A stretch of 64,000 nucleotides of DNA, from the NCBI RefSeq assembly GCF_022354465.1, contig NZ_CP092361.1:992001-1056000 (forward strand), in the 5' to 3' direction. The notes under the pieces were generated by a model, which made no database searches, was not told the origin of the DNA, and saw only the letters and a program-made list of their open reading frames with translations. Made by a program: the position numbers and the translations under genes. Below are positions 35,785-44,403 of this stretch, one piece after another (position 1 is the stretch's first letter; each line of letters begins with the position of its first letter). Source of the stretch: Wielerella bovis (GTDB lineage Bacteria; Pseudomonadota; Gammaproteobacteria; Burkholderiales; Neisseriaceae).

Positions 35785-36695
35785 TACTTAGAACGAATAT
35801 AATCTAAATAAATTTTTGGTAAAGGATCTTTATAATTTTCATCAATTAAAAAACCTTGCTTTTTCAATTTCCTTTCTTTTTCAATACGGCTTTGTTGAGT
35901 TTGAATATAATACTCTTCTACACTCGGTAACCATAATGCAGCTTCTGCATGATTTTTATTTTTTTCATCATAATCGCAAGCATCGCGGTATATTTCTTGC
36001 TCCATCGCTTGAAAAACTAAATTAACTGTATAAATAGCTTCACCTCTCAGAAATGCCATTTGCTCCCCTTTTATACTAATAAACAAGATAATATCATCAG
36101 CATATAGTTTATAAACTAGTGTAGTAACATTATTTTTAAATACACTTTCCCATTCTTCTAAAGTTGGTTGATAAGCTATTGAGGCATAATAAATGCCATA
36201 ACCTTTCTTTATTTCCCTTTCCCAAGTTTTTTGAGTACCAATTAAACGTGGCGAGTCCCAATAATAATATTCTTTCCAACCCAATTTTTGTAAATCATGT
36301 ATAAATTGATAGAATTTATTTCTTGTGATTTCATGGGCATTGGATTCAAAAGAACGATAGAATGGTGCATCAATATCCAATTTTGTAACACCAAAACCCA
36401 ATTTCTCTTGGCTCGTTGCCAGAATTTTGCTGTTTTCAGGCAATATAAAACTGTATTGCCCATGCTCAAAACGCATACGATGGTACATCGGTATACTCAT
36501 AAACGTTACACTATAAATGGGTTCATAACTGGCATTCAGTCTTTTTGCCATTTTCTGTTCATTTTCGCGCAAATAAATTTTTTTCACACCATCATACATT
36601 TTCATGTTCTCCGTATTCATAAAAAATGGTACATAAATGACCATAATAAATAAAAAACTAAATAATATAATTCCATTGTTTTTTAGCCAATTCAT
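35784..36695 (-). CDS. Membrane-anchored hypothetical protein (possible immunity protein)
   Basis: A 303-residue protein with one N-terminal helix (IILFSFLFIMVIYVPFF) and a soluble mostly alpha/beta part, ending with a charged helix (EEYYIQTQQSRIEKERKLKKQG) and IDENYKDPLPK. No catalytic motif is visible. The upstream gene on the same strand (36703) is a fragment starting 8 bases away, so they form a pair. Membrane-tethered proteins downstream of lost or truncated genes are often immunity proteins of secreted effectors. This is a guess from context, not recognition. Its stop codon coincides with the end of IS982, so its C-terminus may have been trimmed. Confidence 0.6.
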   Translation of the reverse strand: MNWLKNNGIILFSFLFIMVIYVPFFMNTENMKMYDGVKKIYLRENEQKMAKRLNASYEPIYSVTFMSIPMYHRMRFEHGQYSFILPENSKILATSQEKLGFGVTKLDIDAPFYRSFESNAHEITRNKFYQFIHDLQKLGWKEYYYWDSPRLIGTQKTWEREIKKGYGIYYASIAYQPTLEEWESVFKNNVTTLVYKLYADDIILFISIKGEQMAFLRGEAIYTVNLVFQAMEQEIYRDACDYDEKNKNHAEAALWLPSVEEYYIQTQQSRIEKERKLKKQGFLIDENYKDPLPKIYLDYIRSK

Positions 36696-36702
36696 ACCAA
36701 AC

Positions 36703-37146
36703 CTATGATTTCGGTGTAAGTTTATCAGAATACCAATTCGCTAATTTATTTAATGAAGCCAACATTTTATCAGTATCAGTATTCATCAATTCGTGATATT
36801 TTTTGGCAGCTTCTACAATCCATACCATTCTTTGCTCTACATCTTCAACACGAAATTTTTCGTTCGTTGCCACTTTACCTGGAATATATTGTGCATGCTG
36901 ATAACTTGATGAGAGTGTCGCAAGATTTCGCCTAACTAATTCCATTACAACCTCTTTATCTTTTGGGGTACTAACAAATCTAGGGTCTTTGCTATCTTCT
37001 TGTTCAGTTAAAACTAATTTTAAATCAGGAGAAAACAAACTAAAAAGCCTCATTCTTTTCATAGCGTCAATTAATGGCTTTTTATTCCAGTTTCCGTAGG
37101 TCGGGCATTTATGCCCGACACAATATACCGTTATCATGTCGGGCAT
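36703..37146 (-). pseudogene. 5'-truncated gene fragment upstream of the 35784 gene
   Basis: The 147-codon frame begins inside a palindromic repeat, which encodes the first 20 or so residues (MPDMITVYCVGHKCPTYG), so the natural start is lost. From about residue 22 the sequence looks like the C-terminus of a larger protein: VVMELVRRNLATLSSSYQHA and EDVEQRMVWIVEAAKKYHEL. I do not recognise the family with certainty. Pairing with a membrane-anchored neighbour would fit a lost effector, but this is not proven. Confidence 0.5.
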
Positions 37147-37161
37147 AAATGCCCAACCTAC
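37096..37161. repeat. GTAGGTCGGGCATTTATGCCCGAC palindrome
   Basis: GTAGGTCGGGCATTTATGCC (37096 on) and GGCATAAATGCCCAACCTAC (ending 37161) are complementary arms, each itself palindromic (GGGCATNNATGCCC). The 66-bp unit replaces the 5' end of the adjacent gene fragment. Confidence 0.65.
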
Positions 37162-37176
37162 AAATTGTCTATAAGT

Positions 37177-37210
37177 TTCAGGCTGCCTTTAAATAAAAAG
37201 GCAGCCTGAA
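37177..37210. terminator. Inverted DUS terminator after purM
   Basis: TTCAGGCTGCCTTT and AAAAAGGCAGCCTGAA pair just beyond the purM stop (minus strand). Confidence 0.8.
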
Positions 37211-37215
37211 AAGAT

Positions 37216-38253
37216 TTACGCGATTTGCGTTTGGTGTTCATCGCCCACGCGCTCGCGGATTTTGCCCAAGCGGTAAACCGTTTCACCTTGTTCCGCCAAG
37301 AATTTTTCGGCTTTGTCCGCGTTTTCGGGCGACACAATCACGACCATGCCCACACCACAGTTGAAGGTACGGTACATTTCAGCCGTTTCCACATTGCCAC
37401 CTTTTTGCAACCATTGGAATAATTTGGGCAATTCCCACGCTTTTGCATCAATTTGCGCCACGCAGTTTTCAGGCAACACGCGCGGCACGTTTTCCGTGAT
37501 GCCGCCACCTGTGATGTGTGCCATGCCTTTGATTTCAAATTCTTTTAAGGCTGCCAAAATCGGTTTCACATACAAACGGGTTGGCGCGATAATCGCTTGA
37601 CGCAAGGTTTTGTCACCATCAAAAGGCGCGTCCAAATCGGGATTATCGCGCGCCAAAATTTTGCGAACCAGCGAATAGCCGTTGGAATGCGCCCCATTGC
37701 TCGCCAAACCCAACACCACATCGCCCGCCTTGATATTGCGACCGTTGATGACTTGCGATTTTTCCACCACGCCCACAGCAAAACCTGCCAAATCGTACTC
37801 GCCATCGGGGTACATACTTGGCATTTCAGCCGTTTCGCCACCGATTAAGGCGCAGCCTGATTCTTCGCAACCTTGCGCGATGCCTTTAATCACATCGGTG
37901 GCGCGCGCCACGTCCAATTTGCCGCAAGCAAAATAATCCAAGAAAAACAATGGTTCTGCGCCTTGTACCAAAATGTCGTTCACGCTCATCGCCACCAAAT
38001 CAATGCCGACCGTGTCGTGTTTGTCCCACTCAAACGCCAGCTTCAATTTGGTGCCAACACCGTCCGTGCCACTCACCAAAACAGGGTTTTCGTATTTTTT
38101 GCTGATTTCCACCAACGCGCCAAAGCCGCCCAAATCGCCCAGCACTTCGGAGCGCATGGTGCGTTTGGCGAAAGGTTTGATGTTTTCAACGAGTTGGTCG
38201 CCAGCGTCAATGTCCACGCCTGCGTCGCGGTAGCTTAAAGATTCTTGGGTCAT
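37216..38253 (-). CDS. purM: Phosphoribosylformylglycinamidine cyclo-ligase (AIR synthetase)
   Basis: Fifth step of purine synthesis, ATP-dependent ring closure to AIR. The 345 residues show [35 protein letters not shown] near residue 60, [36 protein letters not shown] and [16 protein letters not shown], all diagnostic. An ATG four codons upstream (38265) is also in frame; [12 protein letters not shown] is the usual start. A double DUS (38286-38300) precedes the gene. Confidence 0.97.
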   Translation of the reverse strand: MTQESLSYRDAGVDIDAGDQLVENIKPFAKRTMRSEVLGDLGGFGALVEISKKYENPVLVSGTDGVGTKLKLAFEWDKHDTVGIDLVAMSVNDILVQGAEPLFFLDYFACGKLDVARATDVIKGIAQGCEESGCALIGGETAEMPSMYPDGEYDLAGFAVGVVEKSQVINGRNIKAGDVVLGLASNGAHSNGYSLVRKILARDNPDLDAPFDGDKTLRQAIIAPTRLYVKPILAALKEFEIKGMAHITGGGITENVPRVLPENCVAQIDAKAWELPKLFQWLQKGGNVETAEMYRTFNCGVGMVVIVSPENADKAEKFLAEQGETVYRLGKIRERVGDEHQTQIA

Positions 38254-38353
38254 GGTGTTTTCCAATCATGTGATAAAAAATGGGTTTCAGGCTGCCTGAA
38301 AAAAGAGAATTTTACTTAAATTTACGGTTTTTTGATAGTATTTTTATGATGAT

Positions 38354-38382
38354 AGGCAGCCTGAAAGGCTTTCAGGCTGCCT
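38354..38382. terminator. Inverted DUS terminator
   Basis: AGGCAGCCTGAAAGG and CTTTCAGGCTGCCT form a hairpin 19 bases beyond the stop of the lipoprotein gene on the minus strand, with a T-rich far side. Confidence 0.75.
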
Positions 38383-38400
38383 TATTTTATCATTCAATTA

Positions 38401-39066
38401 TTAACGTTTACGGCGACCGCCAAAACTGCGCTGCGGCGAAGTAGGGCGAGTATTACTGTATCCCTGATTGCTTGGGCGATAGTTTGGTGTTGCACTTTTT
38501 TGAGTCGCACTATTTTGTGTTGGTGCAATCGCTTGTCGTGGGCTGGTACCTTGTTGTTGGTTATTGGCACTAGGTGCGGCACGCGGTGCTTCTGGATATT
38601 TGGCACGATAATCATTGTGTACGCGCGTAACTGCTGCAGTTGGTTTGCTGACTGGCGCATACTTTGCTGCATTACGTTGATTCATTGCATTGGCTGCCAA
38701 ATAACCCGCAGCGGCGCCAATCGCGCCATATAACAACCAACTGCCTGTATCAGGGTCAAAAGTATATTGTTGTCCGTCTGTACCTTGCACGATTTCACCT
38801 GCTTTGGCATTGGCTTGAGCTGCTTGTGGAATGGTGCTGGCAACTTCTGATGCCACCAGTTGATATACTTGTGCATCGGATGCGCTAGCCGCTTGTGGTT
38901 GTTTCAATTCATTTTGCAAACGTTGAATTTCAGCTTGCTGTTTCAATAATTCAATTTCTTTTTGATTTTCAGCTATTTGTCTGTCTTTGTCACTGCTTTG
39001 CGTACCGCCACCACAAGCGGTTAAAGTTAGTGCAGTAGCTAAAATCAAAATTAAAGATTTATTCAT
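38401..39066 (-). CDS. Lipoprotein with coiled coil and glycine-zipper-like segment
   Basis: A 221-residue lipoprotein (signal SLILILATALTLTAC, Cys at 18). Residues 25-60 form a short coiled coil (QIAENQKEIELLKQQAEIQRLQNEL). Residues about 110-130 are hydrophobic and Gly/Ala-rich (WLLYGAIGAAAGYLAANAMN), a possible membrane hairpin. The last 80 residues are a disordered Pro/Ser/Asn/Gln tail ending GGRRKR. No catalytic motif. It may be an envelope structural protein, but the function is unknown. Confidence 0.7.
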   Translation of the reverse strand: MNKSLILILATALTLTACGGGTQSSDKDRQIAENQKEIELLKQQAEIQRLQNELKQPQAASASDAQVYQLVASEVASTIPQAAQANAKAGEIVQGTDGQQYTFDPDTGSWLLYGAIGAAAGYLAANAMNQRNAAKYAPVSKPTAAVTRVHNDYRAKYPEAPRAAPSANNQQQGTSPRQAIAPTQNSATQKSATPNYRPSNQGYSNTRPTSPQRSFGGRRKR

Positions 39067-39109
39067 AGTGTTTATTTCTTTCTGTGATAAATAATATTGT
39101 GGAAATAGG

Positions 39110-39155
39110 TTTCAGGCTGCCTAATTGATTGATAACAAATAAAGGCAGCCTGAAA
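39110..39155. terminator. Inverted DUS pair between pseB-like gene and lipoprotein
   Basis: TTTCAGGCTGCCT and AGGCAGCCTGAAAA pair across about 20 bases after the pseB-like stop (minus strand). Confidence 0.65.
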
Positions 39156-39167
39156 AGCGCAGAGAAC

Positions 39168-40166
39168 TTAAATTGCACCAATTTTGTGTTGATTTTTTGC
39201 AATCCAATCACGCAATTCCTCCACCGACATCCATTCGCGGTTATTATCGCTAGAGTAAACAAAGCCTTCGGGAACTTTTACACCATCTTTAATGCGTTCG
39301 GGGCTGTCGCTCCAACCATTGATTGCGGGCAAAATCTTAAAATGTTCAGGGTATTCGTAGGTGTTGAAGGAATCTTCCGCGCTAATCATTTGTTCGTGCA
39401 ATTTTTCGCCAGCGCGTATGCCGATGATTTCGTGGCGACATTCAGGTGCGACCGCCGTCGCTAAATCGCCAATGGTCATGGACGGGATTTTTTTCACATA
39501 AATTTCGCCGCCCACCATATCATCAAACGCATGCCAAACCAATTCCACACCCTGTTCTAGCGAAATCATAAAGCGCGTCATACGGTTGTCGGTAATCGGC
39601 AAAACGCCTTTATCTTTGATGGACAAGAAAAATGGAATAACAGAACCGCGCGACCCCATCACATTACCATAGCGCACCACCGCAAAACGCGTACCGTGTT
39701 CGCCCGAATAAGCATTGCCAGCGACAAACAATTTATCGGAAGCCAGTTTCGTTGCGCCATACAAATTCACGGGGCTGCTGGCTTTGTCGGTGGACAGCGC
39801 GACCACTTTTTTCACGCCTTTGTCTATGCAAGCATCAATCAGATTCATCGCGCCATTGATGTTGGTTTTGACACATTCAAAGGGGTTGTATTCGGCGGTT
39901 GGCACGATTTTGGTGGCGGCGGCGTGGACGACATAATCCACACCGTCCAAAGCGCGATACAGGCGGTCTTTGTCGCGCACATCGCCAATGAAAAAGCGGA
40001 CACGTTTGTCGCCTTCAAATTTTTTTGCCATATCCCATTGTTTCATTTCATCGCGTGAAAAAATAATGATTTTCTTGGGAGTGTATTTTGCCAAAGTCAT
40101 AGGAACAAAAGTGTTACCAAACGAGCCTGTGCCGCCTGTGATGAGAATAGTGGAGTTGTGTAACAT
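39168..40166 (-). CDS. pseB: UDP-N-acetylglucosamine 4,6-dehydratase (PseB type)
   Basis: NAD(P)-dependent sugar-nucleotide dehydratase/epimerase of the extended SDR family, first step toward pseudaminic acid and related sugars on glycoproteins or surface glycans. ILITGGTGSFGNTF is the nucleotide site. FSRDEMKQWDM, HAAATKIVPTAEYNPFECVKTNINGA, ALSTDKASSPVNLYGATKLASDKLF (YXXXK catalytic) and DNRMTRFMISL are PseB-like. An upstream in-frame start at 40184 is less likely than ATG 40166. No other pse gene is in the window. Confidence 0.9.
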   Translation of the reverse strand: MLHNSTILITGGTGSFGNTFVPMTLAKYTPKKIIIFSRDEMKQWDMAKKFEGDKRVRFFIGDVRDKDRLYRALDGVDYVVHAAATKIVPTAEYNPFECVKTNINGAMNLIDACIDKGVKKVVALSTDKASSPVNLYGATKLASDKLFVAGNAYSGEHGTRFAVVRYGNVMGSRGSVIPFFLSIKDKGVLPITDNRMTRFMISLEQGVELVWHAFDDMVGGEIYVKKIPSMTIGDLATAVAPECRHEIIGIRAGEKLHEQMISAEDSFNTYEYPEHFKILPAINGWSDSPERIKDGVKVPEGFVYSSDNNREWMSVEELRDWIAKNQHKIGAI

Positions 40167-40312
40167 GATGGGCAATATGGTCAAATAAAAAAGGCGATAT
40201 TATAGCAGTGTTGTGCGAAATGAGCTTTGAAAATACATCGTGTTATCTCAAGTATATTTTCAGGCTGCCTTATATATTAATCAGGTACTTCATACCTTGT
40301 CTTAATTCATGT

Positions 40313-40419
40313 TATAGTCGGTTAAAATAAAAATAAGACAAAATAACAGTGGTTGCCGTGTACAAATCGTACGAGAGGTGGGCAACGCGGTATTTTCTAT
40401 TAAAATTTTGAACGACTAT
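40313..40419. repeat. Correia-like element, TATAGTCG end type
   Basis: Left TATAGTCGGTTAAAATAAAA, right TTAAAATTTTGAACGACTAT, core GTGGTTGCCGTGTAC ... GAGGTGGGCAACGCGGTA. About 107 bp, and more diverged in the core than the others. It lies between pseB and dusB in a 254-bp gap with no gene. Confidence 0.75.
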
Positions 40420-40438
40420 CAATCTAAACTGCTGTACT

Positions 40439-41446
40439 TTACCCATAATCACGACACCAATATTCTTGTTCTATCGCACGTTTTTCAAAAAAATCCGCTA
40501 ACATATCATATTGTTGTTCCGCATCCTCAATCTGATTAATAGATTGGCGGACAGACTCGCTTTCAGGCTGCCGTGCCAGATACCAGCCAATGTGTTTTCG
40601 TGCAATACGCACGCCACTTTTGGCACCATAAAACGCGTGAATTGCTGCTAAATGTCCCAATGCAATTTTGGAGGCAGCCTGAAAACGCATGGGTGGCGGC
40701 ATTGTGCCATGCTGCAAATAATGCTGAATATCGGCAAAAATCCACGGTTGTCCTTGCGCACCACGACCAATCATCAAAGCATCTACCCCTGTTTGCGCCA
40801 AAACTGCTGCTGCTTTTTCGGGCGATACGATATCGCCATTTGCCCATACGGGAATATTCAAATTGCGTTTAACTTCGCCAATCAAATCATAATTTGCCTC
40901 GCCACGATACATTTGCGCCCGTGTGCGTCCATGTATCGCCAAAGCTGCAATGCCAGCATTTTGTGCCATTTGTGCGATGGTTAAAATATTTTTATGCTCA
41001 TCGTCCCAACCCAAACGTGTTTTTAAGGTAACAGGCACATCTACCGCTTGCACCACTGTTTGCAAAATTTTTTTCACCAAAGGTTCATTTTGCAGCAATG
41101 CACTTCCAGATAATACATTGCATACTTTTTTGACTGGGCAACCCATATTGATATCAATCACTTGTGCGCCTAATGCCACATTGTATTGTGCAGCCGATGC
41201 TAATTGTTCAGGGTCGCTGCCCGCAATTTGTGCCACAACCACGCCATTTTCCCCTGCGTGATTTTGACGATGCAGAGTTTTGCGTGTGTGCTGCATACTG
41301 GGATTATCGGTAACCATTTCGCAGGTTGCCCAGTCTGCACCAAATTGTCTGGCGATTTGACGAAAGGGCAAATCAGTAATACCTGCCATCGGCGCAAGGG
41401 CTAATTTAACATTCTTAATTTTTTCAATTAATTCTTTGTTTTTCAT
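40439..41446 (-). CDS. dusB: tRNA-dihydrouridine synthase
   Basis: FMN enzyme reducing uridine in the tRNA D loop. LALAPMAGITDLPFRQIARQFGA (residues 15-37), INMGCPVKKVCN with the catalytic Cys near residue 100, KTRLGWDD, AIHGRTRAQMYRG and NGDIVSPEKA are the standard Dus blocks; the sequence fits the DusB branch. The 335 residues are normal. It is not linked to fis here. Confidence 0.93.
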   Translation of the reverse strand: MKNKELIEKIKNVKLALAPMAGITDLPFRQIARQFGADWATCEMVTDNPSMQHTRKTLHRQNHAGENGVVVAQIAGSDPEQLASAAQYNVALGAQVIDINMGCPVKKVCNVLSGSALLQNEPLVKKILQTVVQAVDVPVTLKTRLGWDDEHKNILTIAQMAQNAGIAALAIHGRTRAQMYRGEANYDLIGEVKRNLNIPVWANGDIVSPEKAAAVLAQTGVDALMIGRGAQGQPWIFADIQHYLQHGTMPPPMRFQAASKIALGHLAAIHAFYGAKSGVRIARKHIGWYLARQPESESVRQSINQIEDAEQQYDMLADFFEKRAIEQEYWCRDYG

Positions 41447-41571
41447 ATAGTTATTTGGTATTTTTATTTTTGAGTAACAGTGTTTTTATTGCACCATATT
41501 TATATCATTTTAATTTAGAATTAAGATGATTGTCCGCTGGTATGATTTTGTAATCAATAAATAGGCAACTT

Positions 41572-41682
41572 GAAACCTTTGCAAAACCCTATTTTTTGAA
41601 CTTTTTTGAAAAATAAATTTCTTAAAATTCAAAAAAATTAAAATTTTTAAATATCAAATTTTTGGATTCTTGCAAAGGTTTC
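41572..41682. repeat. 111-bp inverted-repeat element with GAAACCTTTGCAAAA ends
   Basis: Second copy of the element at 22734-22833: the ends GAAACCTTTGCAAAACCC and TTGCAAAGGTTTC, and a shared AT-rich centre (TTTTTGAAAAATAAATTTC and AATTTTTAAATATCAAATTT). It carries an extra GAACTTTTTT relative to the first copy and has no gene. The right end merges with a DUS. Confidence 0.6.
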
Positions 41683-41701
41683 AGGCTGCCTGAAACGCAA
41701 T

Positions 41702-42829
41702 TTATGGCTGTGTTGATTGAGATTCAAAGTGATGTTTTGCCATATTCAAAGACCAACCGTCCTGTTGTGGTAGCGCATCGCGCATTTCATCTACCGAAAC
41801 TTTCTGTAATTTCCTGTCCCAACACGTTTGGGGGACATTTTGTGTGGGATAAGTAACAACCAAAATGGTTTTGGGCTGCGATTTGCGCCACCCCAGCAAA
41901 GTATTTTTCGGTAAACCGCAATGTTTTTCAGGGGAATCATTTAATTCAATTAAAAAGTTATGCACAGTTTTTTTTGCTGTCTACCACCAAATCAAATCCA
42001 TCAAAATCCATTTTTATCGTGGCTTTAATAATATCATAGCGATTAGCATGAATGAACCAAAAACCTTGTTCTACATCACGAAATTTATCTTCTGTACGTT
42101 TTAAACTGCGATTGCTTAAGGTAAAGTTTATCCCTAAACTGGGTAAGAATACAGTTTGCCCTCGTTCTAAAAAACACTCATTTAAATAAAATAATTGCTC
42201 AAAATTTTCATTATTTAATCGTTTTCCATCATAAATCGGTAAAAGTTTAAAAGTAATATCATATGAGTTATCACAAATCCAATTTCCAATAGCCACATAT
42301 TTTTCCGACCTCACTTCCATTTTGGGTAAATTCTTGTTTAAGCGCGTAATGGGAAGATTATTCCACATAATTGCTTGCGGAAACGAGGCATATCTAAATT
42401 TTTCAGGTTCAGGCTGCTTTCTGTAGTAATCAAAATCTGTTTCAATTTTTGTTCCTGCTGGCATGGTTATGCCTGAAATGGTTTGTGGTTGGGATAGTGT
42501 GATGTAGCTTAAACTTTTTGCCCGTTCACGGATTTGGGGTTTAATGTAATACTCGTTAAATAAAAAGCACAAAAAAACATGGGAATATCCAAAATAATTA
42601 AATTCCTATTCCACTTATCTATTTTTCTTTTAAAAATAAATTTAACAATACCATAAATCCAACACGATAAGTGCATGCCCACATAAGGCATAAGAATAAA
42701 GTATATAAAAGCAAGTATCAACACACCATAAATGATGATTTCAGCCGATAAACTAGCATATGCCAACGCATTCGCATTCAACAAAACCATCATGCCAATC
42801 AAGCAAGCGATTTTTTGTATTTTATTCAT
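41702..42829 (-). pseudogene. Membrane protein gene broken by two homopolymer frameshifts
   Basis: Three consecutive frames are parts of one gene. Part 1 (42829 to about 42578) encodes two to three helices (ACLIGMMVLLNANALAYA, IIIYGVLILAFIYFILM). At seven T (read on the minus strand; 42571-42577) the frame changes, giving FNEYYIKPQIRERAKSL and a soluble domain to about 41976. At eight A (41968-41975) it changes again into NFLIELNDSPEKHCG and the end at 41702. Adding one T and removing one A gives one frame of 375 residues. I do not recognise the family. Phase-variable, decayed, or sequencing error are all possible. Confidence 0.6.
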
Positions 42830-42853
42830 GGCTTTTCCTTTCGTAAAAATGGA

Positions 42854-42902
42854 TTTCAGGCAGCCTGAAAACGGAATTTTCCCCTTTCAGGCTGCCTGAA
42901 AA
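42854..42902. terminator. Double inverted DUS terminator after trpB
   Basis: TTTCAGGCAGCCTGAAAAC and GTTTTCAGGCTGCCTGAAA type arms, each itself palindromic, lie directly after the trpB stop (minus strand). Confidence 0.75.
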
Positions 42903-42905
42903 CCT

Positions 42906-44114
42906 TTACAACTCAATATTTTTCAATTTCGCAACAGTATTAATATCCTTATCGCCACGCCCCGACAAATTCACCAAAATCACTTGGTCTTTGCCCATTT
43001 TTGGCGCGTTTTCCACCGCCCACGCCAGCGCGTGCGAGCTTTCCAGTGCAGGAATAATGCCTTCATATTGGCACAATAAATCAAAGGCTTGTAAAGCGGC
43101 TTCGTCATTGGCGGCATGATATTCCACGCGTTTTAAATCGTGCAAATGGCTGTGTTCGGGTCCAATTCCGGGGTAATCCAAACCTGCGGAAACCGAATGC
43201 GTTCCCAAAATTTGTCCGTTTTCGTCTTGCATTAAATAGCTGCGGAAACCGTGTAACACGCCAATCGGTGCGCCCGATGTGATGGGCGCGGCATGGTCGG
43301 GCGTGTGGACACCGTGTCCGCCCGCTTCCACACCCACCAATCGCACCGAAGTTTCTGAAATATATGGGTAAAATAAGCCAATCGCATTTGAACCGCCGCC
43401 CACACACGCTACTGCCACATCAGGCTGTCTGCCGATGGCGGCTTGCATTTGTTCTTTCGCCTCGTTGCCGATGACACATTGGAAATCGCGCACCATTTCG
43501 GGATAGGGCGCAGGACCTGCTGCCGTGCCGATGATGTAGAAGGTGTCGTCCACGCGAGCCACCCATTCGCGCATGGCTTCGTTCATCGCGTCTTTGAGTG
43601 TGCGGCTTCCACTTGATACGCTCACCACATTTGCACCGAGCAATTTCATGCGGAACACGTTGGGTGCTTGGCGTTGGATGTCGTCCGCACCCATATAAAC
43701 GTGGCATTCCATGCCAAAACGCGCCGCTACCGTTGCACTTGCTACGCCGTGTTGTCCTGCGCCTGTTTCGGCGATAACGCGCTTTTTGCCCATGCGTTTG
43801 GCGAGCAGGGCTTGACCGATGGTGTTGTTCACTTTGTGCGCGCCTGTGTGATTTAAATCTTCGCGTTTGAGCCAAATTTGTGCGCCACCGAGTTTTTCAG
43901 ACAGCCTTGCCGCGTGGTAAACGGGACTGGGGCGACCCACATAATTCGCCAAATCACGATGAAATTCTGCCCAAAATTCGGGGTCTTGTTTGGCTTCTTG
44001 ATAGGCTTGCGCGAGTTCTTGCAAGGCTGGGATAAGGGTTTCGGCAACGTACACGCCGCCGTGTTCGCCGAAAAAGCCGTTTTGGTCGGGGGCTTGATAA
44101 TTGGTGTGAGACAT
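42906..44114 (-). CDS. trpB: Tryptophan synthase beta subunit
   Basis: PLP enzyme joining indole and serine. [26 protein letters not shown] at the start, the PLP-lysine block [24 protein letters not shown] near residue 85, [13 protein letters not shown] and [17 protein letters not shown] are all present. The 402 residues are normal. trpA is not adjacent, which is unusual outside families with scattered trp genes; trpC is at 3.3 kb. Confidence 0.97.
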   Translation of the reverse strand: MSHTNYQAPDQNGFFGEHGGVYVAETLIPALQELAQAYQEAKQDPEFWAEFHRDLANYVGRPSPVYHAARLSEKLGGAQIWLKREDLNHTGAHKVNNTIGQALLAKRMGKKRVIAETGAGQHGVASATVAARFGMECHVYMGADDIQRQAPNVFRMKLLGANVVSVSSGSRTLKDAMNEAMREWVARVDDTFYIIGTAAGPAPYPEMVRDFQCVIGNEAKEQMQAAIGRQPDVAVACVGGGSNAIGLFYPYISETSVRLVGVEAGGHGVHTPDHAAPITSGAPIGVLHGFRSYLMQDENGQILGTHSVSAGLDYPGIGPEHSHLHDLKRVEYHAANDEAALQAFDLLCQYEGIIPALESSHALAWAVENAPKMGKDQVILVNLSGRGDKDINTVAKLKNIEL

Positions 44115-44235
44115 TGGGATTTCCTTTCTGATTTTTGTAGAAAATAGTTTTAACTTCGTTGAAACCTAGCACTTTCAGAATGCTTGAATATTGCAATTTT
44201 ACATCTGAATGATTGATTTATTGATAGTATCACAA

Positions 44236-44266
44236 AGGCAGCCTGAAAACGCATTTCAGGCTGCCT
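44236..44266. terminator. Inverted DUS pair in divergent region
   Basis: AGGCAGCCTGAAAAC and TTTCAGGCTGCCT are separated by four bases between divergent trpB and moxR. In this position it cannot end either gene; it is probably an uptake-site pair only. The surrounding 289 bp hold no gene. Confidence 0.45.
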
Positions 44267-44403
44267 AATTTTTGTTAAAATTTATATTTTCATTATTATC
44301 ATAAAAAATAGTGCAACAAAATATATCGTTATTATTTGATTAATACAAAATTTCATTTCAGGCAGCCTGAAACATCCATCACAATTTGAAAACAAGGAAC
44401 AAA

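Noticed and set aside
44236-44266. Terminator of trpB or moxR
   Set aside because: It lies between the two divergent 5' ends, so it can only be an uptake-sequence pair in the promoter region.
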